Assembly: GCF_006149045.1 (NCBI RefSeq)
Contig: NZ_VBSN01000069.1
Span: 1-64,000 of the forward strand
Origin: Dyadobacter flavalbus
Lineage (GTDB): Bacteria; Bacteroidota; Bacteroidia; Cytophagales; Spirosomataceae
Direction: 5' to 3'
Length of the DNA stretch: 64,000 bases
Part shown: positions 53,187 to 61,700 of the stretch, one piece after another
Layout: every line of letters begins with the position of its first letter
Position numbering within the stretch: the first letter of the stretch is position 1
Translations under genes and position numbers: made by a program
The notes under the pieces: model-generated
Databases searched by the model: none
The model's input: only the letters and a program-made list of their open reading frames with translations
Told to the model about the DNA's origin: nothing

Positions 53187-53942
53187 TTAGTTTATCACCT
53201 TAATTGCATTCTTACCAACATGAATGTTTGTGTAGTTGGGGTAGCCATTTGAATTATGTTGATCCATACCTTTAAAATTCAAAGAGTAAGTTGTACTTTT
53301 TGCTACAAACTCTATGCTTTTGGTTATCCACTGTGCTTTTTTATTCGTTAAATCAGTAACATCTTCTATAATCTCATGTTCCGGTTCATACTCCGAATTA
53401 CTTAATTTCATAGTAGCTTTTTGAGTATATTCGCTTGATTCATACAAACTGTATGATAAGCTTGTAGTAGATACGCTGTATGTAAATTTGTATTTCTTGC
53501 CTATTACCAAATTTTTTATACTTGTTTTAGCTGCATCAAGACTTCCATGATGATTAGTAACAGTAATAATATTTCCAGCACCAGTTGAAGGAATGGGTTA
53601 TGGTACCCTCCATTTTGTAAGTTGATCCCCAGCAAATGCTGTTAAGTTCGAAGTGGCATTCGGCGATCCAGCTAATGGATCTGAAGCATAACATGGAAAA
53701 GTCCATCCATTAGGAGCAATTTTAAGACCAGTAGGTCCATCAGTAGTTGGAATAACAGCAGGTGTAATATTTGTATTAGCAGAAATTCCTCCGGCTAATA
53801 CCCTTAAATTTGAACTTTGATTGACATCAGACTGCGGCGTTGGTGTTAACGCATCCTCTTTGGAGCAACTGCTCATGAAAAGCATTGTGGAAAAACAGGC
53901 TGTTGTCAAACCGACAGAAAGGCTTTTTGTAATTTTCACCAT
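53187..53942 (-). pseudogene. Putative lipoprotein gene broken by one in-frame TAA
   Basis: The first part (53942-53598) encodes 114 residues with a signal peptide and lipobox FMSSC (C26), then a Ser/Thr/Pro-rich segment. A TAA at 53600-53598 ends it. The same frame then continues without stops to 53187, adding PIPSTGAG and the rest (135 residues). Both halves would give a protein of 250 residues with no other damage, so a single base change (for example from GAA, CAA or AAA) explains the break. The 107-residue frame 53187-53510 is the tail of this gene. I recognise no family. The gene is AT-rich compared with its neighbours and lies in the island bounded by the hxlR repeats. Readthrough or a sequencing error is possible. 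Confidence 0.75.
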
Positions 53943-54011
53943 AGTAAAAAAGTGTGTTATGTAAATGACTCATTGAATTCTTGAATTCAAAGGTTATAAA
54001 ATTACGCTCTA

Positions 54012-54056
54012 CGTAAAATGGGATTATACCAAACGGCTGTATTGGCTTATTTTACG
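54012..54056. repeat. Hairpin at the island/hxlR-fragment junction
   Basis: CGTAAAA (54012-54018) pairs with TTTTACG (54050-54056), and inside it CCAA (54029-54032) pairs with TTGG (54042-54045). It lies exactly where similarity to the hxlR 3' end begins, upstream of the lipoprotein pseudogene start. It may be a mobile-element end, a leader structure or chance. Confidence 0.35.
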
Positions 54057-54061
54057 GTATT

Positions 54062-54157
54062 ACACTAATGAAATACGGATTTTCACTTCAGAATGTCATT
54101 GCCGTTCTGCGGGATTGGGGCGCTGCGCATAGAAAGCGCATCATGGGGGCGGAATGA
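54062..54157 (+). pseudogene. 3' fragment of an hxlR gene (copy B of the direct repeat)
   Basis: The frame ACA CTA ATG AAA TAC then encodes GFSLQNVIAVLRDWGAA, HRKRIMGAE and stop TGA 54155-54157. This is the same C-terminus as the intact HxlR protein, with upstream similarity ending at about 54057. The start of the gene is missing, so it is non-functional. Synonymous differences show that copy B is not a fresh duplication of copy A; it looks like the tail of a homologous hxlR allele or paralogue. After a 14-base insertion, GGATATAAAAA follows both copies. Confidence 0.85.
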
Positions 54158-54176
54158 GCGCAAAATCAATGGATAT

Positions 54177-54209
54177 AAAAAAAGGCAACCTTTCACAGTT
54201 GCCTTTTTT
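54177..54209. terminator. Terminator after fba
   Basis: AAAAAAAGGCAAC (54177-54189) pairs with GTTGCC plus six T (54198-54209). On the minus strand it lies 20 bases past the fba stop and ends in a T run. It can act on both strands. Confidence 0.85.
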
Positions 54210-54228
54210 ATAAATTCCTGATTGCGGA

Positions 54229-55308
54229 TTATCCAAGCTGGTTAATGCAGTTCAGATCCTCGAATGCATGTTTCAGACGTTTGATCATGCTTTCTTCTCC
54301 TTTACGAAGCCATACGCGCGGATCGTAATATTTCTTGTTTGGAGCATCGCTTCCTTCCGGATTGCCCAATTGCGTCTGCAGGTAAGGTTCTTTTTCTTTA
54401 TAGTATTGCAGAATTCCTTCCCATGTAGACCATTGCATATCGGTATCAATGTTCATTTTGATCGCACCGTATTCAATTGCCTCACGGATTTCTTCGCGTG
54501 ACGAGCCTGATCCTCCGTGGAATACGAAGTTCACCGGCAAATCGCCCGTTCCGAATTTCTCTTTGATGTAATTCTGTGAATTGTTAAGGATTTTTGGCTG
54601 AAGCTTCACATTACCCGGCTTGTAAACACCGTGAACGTTTCCGAAAGCAGCTGCAATGGTGAAGTTCGGAGAAATTTTTGATAGCTCTTCGTAAGCATAA
54701 GCTACTTCTTCAGGCTGCGTGTAAAGCTTGGAACTGTCTACATCGCTGTTATCCACGCCGTCTTCTTCTCCGCCTGTAACGCCAAGTTCAATTTCCAGCG
54801 TCATGCCAATTTTGGCCATACGCTCGAAATATTTGGAAGAAATCTCGATATTTTCCTCGATGGATTCTTCTGACAGATCCAGCATGTGTGAACTGTATAA
54901 CGGTTTGCCATACTGGTCAAAATAACGCTCGCCTGCCTCCAGAAGTCCGTCAATCCATGGAAGGAGTTTCTTCGCACAGTGATCGGTATGCAGAATAACC
55001 GGAACGCCGTAAAGCTCTGCCATTTGGTGTACGTGCATGGCACCGGAAATACCGCCTGCTATTGCAGCCTGCTGATTGGTATTCGGAACGCTTTTTCCTG
55101 CGTAGAATATAGCACCGCCATTGGAAAACTGGATGATAACCGGGCTGTTTACTGCCTTTGCAGTTTCCAGAACTGCATTTACTGAGTTGGTTCCAACCAC
55201 GTTAACTGCCGGAAGGGCATAATTGTTTTCGTTGGCATGGCGGAAAATTTCGCTAACTCCGTCACCGGTTACGACGCCAGGTGCAAAGCGTTTTGTGGTT
55301 TCGCTCAT
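54229..55308 (-). CDS. fbaA: Fructose-bisphosphate aldolase, class II
   Basis: 359 residues from the ATG at 55308; an in-frame TTG at 55329 adds seven non-conserved residues. It has the class II features: VILHTDHCAKK (zinc-binding His and catalytic Asp), the LEIELGVTGGEEDGVDN segment, AFGNVHGVYKPG (zinc His), VFHGGSGSSREEI and NIDTDMQWSTW. The length and DGVDNSDVD insertion fit the E. coli FbaA (type A) group. It cleaves fructose 1,6-bisphosphate in glycolysis and works in reverse in gluconeogenesis. Monocistronic. Confidence 0.97.
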   Translation of the reverse strand: MSETTKRFAPGVVTGDGVSEIFRHANENNYALPAVNVVGTNSVNAVLETAKAVNSPVIIQFSNGGAIFYAGKSVPNTNQQAAIAGGISGAMHVHQMAELYGVPVILHTDHCAKKLLPWIDGLLEAGERYFDQYGKPLYSSHMLDLSEESIEENIEISSKYFERMAKIGMTLEIELGVTGGEEDGVDNSDVDSSKLYTQPEEVAYAYEELSKISPNFTIAAAFGNVHGVYKPGNVKLQPKILNNSQNYIKEKFGTGDLPVNFVFHGGSGSSREEIREAIEYGAIKMNIDTDMQWSTWEGILQYYKEKEPYLQTQLGNPEGSDAPNKKYYDPRVWLRKGEESMIKRLKHAFEDLNCINQLG

Positions 55309-55478
55309 AGTAAAAGGATATTTTTTCAATAAATTATTTTACAATTCATATATAAGCAATGAACTGTCTGTCAATCGATGCAAGTTAGGTATTTTAAAGA
55401 AAATGGCGGAAATATGTTCTACATATTATGAACAGGAACGAAGATTTATGCATGTACATCCGTTTTAACAAAACTGTG

Positions 55479-55486
55479 TATCTTTG
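55479..55486 (+). promoter_or_regulatory. -7 promoter element for the GldE-like pair
   Basis: TATCTTTG matches TAnnTTTG and lies 54 bases before the first ATG. A -33 TTG is not clear. Confidence 0.45.
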
Positions 55487-55540
55487 AAATTCATAGAAAT
55501 AACAAATGCAGGTTTCCATTTATATTAAAAATCCCGGTTT

Positions 55541-55780
55541 ATGAATTCCAAACTGACAAGAACAATCTTACTTGCGCTTGCGCTTGGTTTTTTTGCAGTA
55601 TGGGTTATGGAATTCCGCCGTACCAGCCTTTTTGAGAGTTACTGGCTGCTGCTGTTGAGTATAGTATGCTTGCTTTTCTTTCAGTTCAGCAGGCTAAAAG
55701 CTTCTTTAAAGGCGGGGAAATCAGAAAGTTCCGTTTCAAATCCTGTTAAAAGCAAATCCGGTAAAACAGTGAAAAAATGA
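55541..55780 (+). CDS. Small membrane protein upstream of the GldE-like gene
   Basis: 79 residues with two membrane segments (about 8-24 and 33-48) and a basic Ser/Lys-rich tail. I recognise no named family. Its stop TGA overlaps the next ATG by four bases (ATGA at 55777-55780), so translation of the two is probably coupled. This tight linkage suggests a role with the GldE-like membrane protein. Confidence 0.75.
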   Translation: MNSKLTRTILLALALGFFAVWVMEFRRTSLFESYWLLLLSIVCLLFFQFSRLKASLKAGKSESSVSNPVKSKSGKTVKK

Positions 55781-56982
55781 GCATTGTCTATTTTGGTATA
55801 ACCGTTTTATTTTTCATCCTGACCGGCTATTACGGAGCGGTACGTTCTGTTTTGCTGGACATCAGCATGGACCGCTATTCGTGGAGACACGAAAAAGCCG
55901 AGGAAATTTATCAGACGTTATACTGGCGCCGTATTCTCCGCATGATCCGCCTTGTAACTGTTGCATTCGGCTGCTTTTTTGCAGTGCAGGCGCTCTATCC
56001 GGTTCTTTCCATTCATACGACACTTCAGGAAGAACTTATTGTGTTGCTGATGTTTGCAGCGCTGGCCGTTACCTGGATGCTGTCTTACACCAGCTGGATC
56101 AAAATAGGCAGGAGTTTTCCGAAAATCCTGGACCTTACGGCTTTTCCTGTCCGGCTGGGCGAATGGTTTATGACGCCGTTATACTGGATCGTGGAGCCTT
56201 TTGTTAAAGAAAACATACTTTCCGCTTCGCTTCGCGACGATGCGGCTTCTGCTGACGACCCCGACTTTGATGATCACAGCATTGAAGAACGCATGTTTAT
56301 CAATGCGCTTGATTTCAAGGATTTGCGGATCAGGGATTGCATGATTCCCAGGACCGAGATTTCTGCAGTGAATGTTAATGCCAGCATTGAAGATTTAAGA
56401 ACCATCTTTCTGACCAGCGGGCATTCCAAAATCATTGTGCACCGCGAATCAGTTGACGACGTGCTTGGCTACTGCCATGCGCTCTCGCTTTTTAAAAAAC
56501 CAAAGGAGATAAGCAACATCATTACGCCGATCCTGATCGTGCCGGAAGCCATGCCTGCAAGCGATCTGATGCTGCGGTTTCTGGAAGAAAGAAGAAGTCT
56601 GGCGCTGGTTGTGGATGAATTCGGAGGAACTTCGGGGCTTGTCAGTGTGGAAGATGTGGTTGAACAGATTTTCGGGGAAATACAGGATGAATATGACTCC
56701 ACGGAAGACTGGACGGAGCGCAAGCTGGATGATGAAAGTTATATTTTCAGTGCCCGTCATGAGCTGGATTATCTGAACGAAAAATACGGATGGGAACTGC
56801 CGGAAGGCGATTACGATACTTTGGCGGGTATGCTGATCCATTTTTACGGTGATTTGCCGGATGTGAATGATACCGTAAGCATTCCGCCTTACATGTTTCA
56901 GGTTGTTTCCATGCAGGATACGCGGATTGAACTTGTCCGCCTGACGATTGAGGAAAAGGACAAGAATGCAGATAAAAGTTGA
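55777..56982 (+). CDS. CNNM/CorC-type CBS-domain membrane protein, GldE-like
   Basis: 401 residues. Three or four membrane segments (1-150, DUF21/CNNM-like but divergent) are followed by EERMFINALDFKDLRIRDCMIPRTEI at the start of a CBS pair (about 175-315) with VVDEFGGTSGLVSVEDVVEQIFGEI, and a CorC/HlyC domain (about 325-395). GldE of Flavobacterium has this order and is linked to gliding; other members are implicated in Mg/Co efflux. It overlaps the small membrane protein gene. The gene is followed by the short repeat array at 56984. Confidence 0.85.
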   Translation: MSIVYFGITVLFFILTGYYGAVRSVLLDISMDRYSWRHEKAEEIYQTLYWRRILRMIRLVTVAFGCFFAVQALYPVLSIHTTLQEELIVLLMFAALAVTWMLSYTSWIKIGRSFPKILDLTAFPVRLGEWFMTPLYWIVEPFVKENILSASLRDDAASADDPDFDDHSIEERMFINALDFKDLRIRDCMIPRTEISAVNVNASIEDLRTIFLTSGHSKIIVHRESVDDVLGYCHALSLFKKPKEISNIITPILIVPEAMPASDLMLRFLEERRSLALVVDEFGGTSGLVSVEDVVEQIFGEIQDEYDSTEDWTERKLDDESYIFSARHELDYLNEKYGWELPEGDYDTLAGMLIHFYGDLPDVNDTVSIPPYMFQVVSMQDTRIELVRLTIEEKDKNADKS

Positions 56983-56983
56983 T

Positions 56984-57023
56984 GGCTGTTGGCTGTCAGC
57001 TTTTAGCCGTTAGCTATTAGCGA
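56984..57023. repeat. GCTAAnnGC-type short intergenic repeat, copy 2 (inverted)
   Basis: The plus strand reads GGCTGTTGGCTGTCAGC, TTTTAGCCGTTAGC, TATTAGC, the reverse complement of the GCTAA-type unit. It starts two bases past the GldE-like stop and faces copy 3 at 57141-57180. The two are inverted around an AT-rich stretch of about 115 bases. Confidence 0.65.
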
Positions 57024-57140
57024 CTAGGTTCAAGTTTTAATAAAGGTTGATATTTATTCAGCAGTCAATTGAAAAACAGAGAATTTTAATAAAACAAAAA
57101 GCAATCCATTATATTATTTCATTTTCCTAAAAATATAAAA

Positions 57141-57180
57141 GCTAACCGCTAAAGGCCAACAGCTAACCGCTAAAAGCCAA
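57141..57180. repeat. GCTAAnnGC-type short intergenic repeat, copy 3
   Basis: GCTAACCGCTAAAGGCCAAC then AGCTAACCGCTAAAAGCCAA, two tandem 20-base units. It ends eight bases before the beta-lactamase ATG, so it lies in the leader of that gene. It can fold back on copy 2. Confidence 0.7.
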
Positions 57181-57188
57181 TCATCCAA

Positions 57189-58094
57189 ATGAAAAAACAC
57201 GTGTTCCGTATCCTTTTAGCCTCCATATTAACAGGTTTTGTTTTTTTACCAGAAAATTCAGTTGCCCAGAAAGACGAATTGAAAGCGAAAATAGACTCCA
57301 TTTCAAAACTGGTGCAAGGCACGGTCGGAATCGGGATCATGGATTTGAAAAGCGGCGAAACGCTTTATCTCAACGAAAAGCATCAGTTTCCGATGCAGAG
57401 CGTTTTCAAATTCCCTTTGGGAATGGCTGTTTTGGATCAGGTCGATAAAGGCAAACTTTCGCTTGATCAGAAAATTCATGTTAAAAAAGAAGATCTTAAT
57501 CCGGATACGTGGAGCCCGCTGCAAAAGAAGTTTCCAGAAGGAAATCTGGACCTTTCACTGCGGGAACTGCTGACTTACACTGTTTCCCTGAGTGATAACA
57601 ATACGTGTGATATTCTTTTCAGGCTTGTCGGCGGACCTCGGAACGTTAACAAGTACATGCAAAGTATTGGCGTAAAAGGTATTAACATTGTGGCTACCGA
57701 AGCTGAAATGGCTAAAAACTGGGATGTGCAGTTTACAAACTGGTGCCGGCCTCCTGCCATGATCCAATTGCTGGATGTATTTCACCAGGGAAAAAAACTT
57801 TCAAAATCCAGTACGGAATTCCTGATGAAAATCATGACGGAGACACCGACGGGCCTGAACCGTATCAAAGGATTGCTTCCGGAAAATACAAAAGTCGCTC
57901 ATAAAACAGGTTCTTCCGGCACGAACGACAAAGGCATTAGCGCCGCCTTCAATGATGCGGGAATTGTTACCATGCCAAATGGAAAATCGATTGCCATTGT
58001 CGCCTTCGTTTCCAACACGCCTGCGGATGAGAAAACACGTGATATGGTCATTGCGCAGATCAGCCGGGCTGCATGGGATTATTATTCCAGATAA
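57189..58094 (+). CDS. Class A beta-lactamase, subclass A2-like
   Basis: 301 residues with a signal peptide ending near SVAQ (about 27), so periplasmic. All class A motifs are present: S71-V-F-K74, S135-D-N137, omega-loop E171 (ATEAEM) and K239-T-G241. The MQSVFKFPLG context, DTWSPL near 107-111 and QFTNWCRPP (182-190) resemble the Bacteroidota A2 group (PER, VEB, CfxA relatives), which hydrolyse cephalosporins. The ability to confer resistance is not shown by sequence. It is preceded by the inverted short repeats and followed by an ABC ATPase gene 42 bases on. No transposase is adjacent, so it is probably chromosomal and intrinsic. Confidence 0.92.
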   Translation: MKKHVFRILLASILTGFVFLPENSVAQKDELKAKIDSISKLVQGTVGIGIMDLKSGETLYLNEKHQFPMQSVFKFPLGMAVLDQVDKGKLSLDQKIHVKKEDLNPDTWSPLQKKFPEGNLDLSLRELLTYTVSLSDNNTCDILFRLVGGPRNVNKYMQSIGVKGINIVATEAEMAKNWDVQFTNWCRPPAMIQLLDVFHQGKKLSKSSTEFLMKIMTETPTGLNRIKGLLPENTKVAHKTGSSGTNDKGISAAFNDAGIVTMPNGKSIAIVAFVSNTPADEKTRDMVIAQISRAAWDYYSR

Positions 58095-58136
58095 CTCAGA
58101 AGTAATATATTTAAACGCCAACTTTTCCGAACAGCA

Positions 58137-58757
58137 TTGCAGATCAGGGTTGAAAATATAGGGAAGAAATTTATCAGGGAATGGATTGTCCGCAATGCAA
58201 GTTTTGAGCTGGAAGCAGGACAGAAATATACTTTTGTCGGGCCGAATGGCAGCGGAAAATCTACTTTGCTTCAGTTGCTGACGGGCATGGTGCCGGTTAC
58301 CGAAGGAAAAATACGTTACGTAAATGCGGATGGCAGGGAAATCGAGGAAGACAACTGGTATAAACAGCTGGTTATTGCCGCGCCTTACCTGGAACTGATC
58401 GAAGAATTTACGCTTCGTGAACTGCTCGATTTCCACAAAAAGTTCAAACCTTTTAAAAACGGCATTTCATCGGGCGATTTTGAGGATTTTATACAGCTTA
58501 CACATGCAAGCAATAAAATAATCCGTCATTTTTCATCGGGTATGAAGCAAAGGGTAAAGCTGGGTCTTGCTTTTCTGTCGGATGTTCCGGTGATTTTTCT
58601 GGATGAGCCCACGACAAATCTGGACGTTCAGGGAATAAAATGGTATCTGGAACACGTAATAGAGCATACCCGCGATCAATTGGTTTTGCTGGGTTCCAAT
58701 GTAGAACAGGAATACGAATTCTGTGAAAATATCATTTCAGTTTCTGCGTTCAAATAG
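58137..58757 (+). CDS. ABC transporter ATP-binding protein, TTG start
   Basis: 206 residues with Walker A GPNGSGKST (35-43), signature HFSSGMKQR, Walker B VIFLDEPTTNLD and a C-terminal end without an extra domain. No ATG lies near the N-terminus, so TTG at 58137 (MQIRVENIGKKF) is the start. No permease gene is adjacent; the short length resembles CcmA or multidrug-type ATPases. The pair could be with a permease elsewhere. It lies 42 bases past bla and 17 bases before the type 9-secreted gene. Confidence 0.88.
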   Translation: MQIRVENIGKKFIREWIVRNASFELEAGQKYTFVGPNGSGKSTLLQLLTGMVPVTEGKIRYVNADGREIEEDNWYKQLVIAAPYLELIEEFTLRELLDFHKKFKPFKNGISSGDFEDFIQLTHASNKIIRHFSSGMKQRVKLGLAFLSDVPVIFLDEPTTNLDVQGIKWYLEHVIEHTRDQLVLLGSNVEQEYEFCENIISVSAFK

Positions 58758-58774
58758 AAATTACAAGTCGGGCT

Positions 58775-61700
58775 ATGCAGAAAAATCTACTTTCAATCCT
58801 CTTTTTTTTTCTGATTTCTTTCCTGTCGTTGCAAAATACACTTGCCGGTGACATGCATTTCATTGAAAACCGCGGCCAGTGGGAGCCGGAGGTTTTGTAC
58901 CGCGCCGAAATTCCGGGCGGGTTTCTTTTTCTGAAAAACAAATCGCTGGTTTATGTATTGTACGATGCCGCCAGGGTTTCGGCCATGCATGGAAAAAAAG
59001 CAACGGATTCCCAAAACATTCGCAACAATGCCGCAGCCGGCCATATTATTCCTGCGCACGGCGTGGAAGTGGCCTTTCAGAATGCTTCCGAAAACATCAG
59101 TTACAAACCGGAAAGAGAAACACGCATTCATTATAATTATTTTCTCGGAAAAGAGGAAAGCAAATGGGCAGGAAATGTAAAAGCCTTTGAAGAAGTAACT
59201 TACAAAAATGTTTATACCGGAATTGACCTGCGTATTTACATGCATCAGTTCAAGCTTAAATATGAATTCATCGTTCAGCCGAATGCCGATCCTGCTCAGA
59301 TCAAGCTGAAATACAACGGAGCCGAACATATTTCGCTGAATGAAACCGGCCAGATTGTTGTGAAAACTTCAGTCGGCCAGTTTAAGGAAGCGGAGCCTTA
59401 TACGTTCCAGACCAGTAACGGAAAACAAACGGAGGTGCCTTCCCATTTTGCGGTAACTCCAGATAAAAGCATTCACTTCGTGCTGCCCAAAGGTTATGAT
59501 AAAACCAAAAAACTGACGATTGATCCCGAACTGATATTTTCAACATATTCCGGGTCCGTTGCCGACAACTGGGGCCATACTGCAACGTATGATGAGGAAG
59601 GTAACCTTTATTCCGGCGGAACCGTCTTTGGTACAAATTTCCCGGCAACGCTCGGCGCTTTTCAGGTAAAGTTCGAAGGTTTGGTGGATGTTTCCATTCT
59701 GAAATTTACGCCGGACGGAAGTCAGCTTGTTTATGCTACATTTCTGGGCGGAAACAGTACCGATATTCCAAGCAGCCTGATTGTCAACAGCAAAAACGAA
59801 CTGCTTGTTTTAGGGCTTACTTCCTCAAATAACTTTCCCGTCCGCAGTTCCGCTTTTCAGGCAACATACGGCGGCGGCTCGTCGGTCGTACCTATTTCCG
59901 GCCTCGATCTGCCGAATGGAAGTGATATTTTTGTGTCCAAGCTCAGTGCAAGCGGAGCGCAGCTGGCGGCATCTACGTTTCTGGGCGGAAAAGGCAATGA
60001 CGGCGTAAGCAACCCAACCAATTTCACGATCAGAAATTACGGCGACAGTTTCAGAGGTGAAATCGTGCTGGACAAATCGGACAATGTTCTGGTGGCATCG
60101 TCTACAAATTCGCAGGATTTTCCATTGAAAAACCCGGTACAGAACAAGCTGGCGGGAAATCAGGACGGCGTTGTTTTCAAGCTGTCACCTGAGCTGAACA
60201 ATCTTTTATGGAGCACTTACATCGGAGGTGACAAGGAAGATGCCGCTTATTCAATCAAATCTGCCGTAAATGGTGATATCTACGTCACAGGAAATTCGCA
60301 AAGCAGCACGCTTCCGACCAGTTCCACTTCCTTTCAGCAGAAACTAAGCGGCACTGAAGACGCTTTCATTGCCAGATTTGCAAATGACAAGCTGGCTGGA
60401 ATGACATATCTGGGAACGGCTAATGCAGATGCCGCTTATCTTATCGACCTGGATGCAAGCAGCAATGTTTATGTTTATGGTTTGACAAACGGAGCATATC
60501 CGGTGAGTCAGGGTGTTTACAGCAATGAAAAAAGCGGGCAGTTCATTCACGCGCTGGATGCGGCATTGTCCAAAACGGTTTTTTCAACCGTAATCGGGTC
60601 GGGTCGGGGTACGCCCGATATTTCCCCGACGGCATTTCTGGTGAGCGAATGCGGGAATATTTACATAGCCGGCTGGGGCGGAAACGTCAATTCGGATACG
60701 GATTTCAATCCGGCGAGCAGTACGAACAACCTTAAAGTAACGGACGACGCCATCAAATCCACAACCAACGGAAACAACTTTTACATTGCCATTCTGGAAC
60801 AGGGCGCCAAGTCGCTTTTGTACGCCACTTATTTCGGAAGCTCCACGCGTACAGGTTTTATTCAGGGCGATCATGTGGACGGCGGTACGAGCCGGTTTGA
60901 CAAAAACGGAACCATTTATCACGCAACCTGTGCCTGTGGCGGAACGCATTTTCCTGTAACGCCGCAAGCCTGGTCCAAAACGAACAACAGTGAAAACTGC
61001 AACAATGCAGCTTTTAAAATCGATATTGACAGGTTAAAAGCAGACTTTGACGTTTATTCAGGAAGTACCAAAGATGTTGTCCGCGGATGTGCACCGCTGG
61101 AACTTACGTTTATCAACACAAGCGAAGGCGGCGTGGATTATATCTGGGACGTCGGTGAAAGCACCATTTCCCGCGAAGAAGATCAGGCGGAATATACTTT
61201 TAAAAATCCGGGTGAATACACCGTTACTTTAAAAGCTTATAACCGTCTAAGCTGCAAGCGCATGGATGTAGCGCAGAAAAAAATCATTGTGGAAACGCTG
61301 AATACCAAAGTAATGGCGGACACAGCAGTTTGTGAAAATTCGTCGGTCAAGCTTTTTGCAGCCGGCGGAACGCAGTACAAATGGTCGCCTGCTGCCGGAA
61401 TGGACAATGCGGCAAGCGCAACGCCGACCGTTAATGTGAAGGAAAATACCGAATTTTTGGTGGAAATCAGCAATGCAAGTGGCTGTAAGGTAACTGAAAA
61501 AGTGAAAGTGGCCGTGGAAAAGAAATCCGATTTTATGGATATGCCGGATACTGAAGTGTGTGCGGGCTCTACGGTGGTGTTAACCGTTTCCGGAGATGCA
61601 AAACAATATCGCTGGTTGCCAACCGAAGGTTTGCCGGAGACTATCGGGCAAACGGTAACGGTGAAGCCCGAAAAGACAACAACTTACACGATTGAGGGCA

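Noticed and set aside
53187..53510. The 107-residue frame taken as a separate gene
   Set aside because: It is in the same frame as the lipoprotein gene and preceded by uninterrupted coding sequence back to the TAA, so it is the tail of that broken gene.
57189..58094. A horizontally acquired resistance gene on a mobile element
   Set aside because: No transposase, integron or plasmid gene adjoins it and its composition fits the neighbours, so a chromosomal beta-lactamase is the simpler reading.
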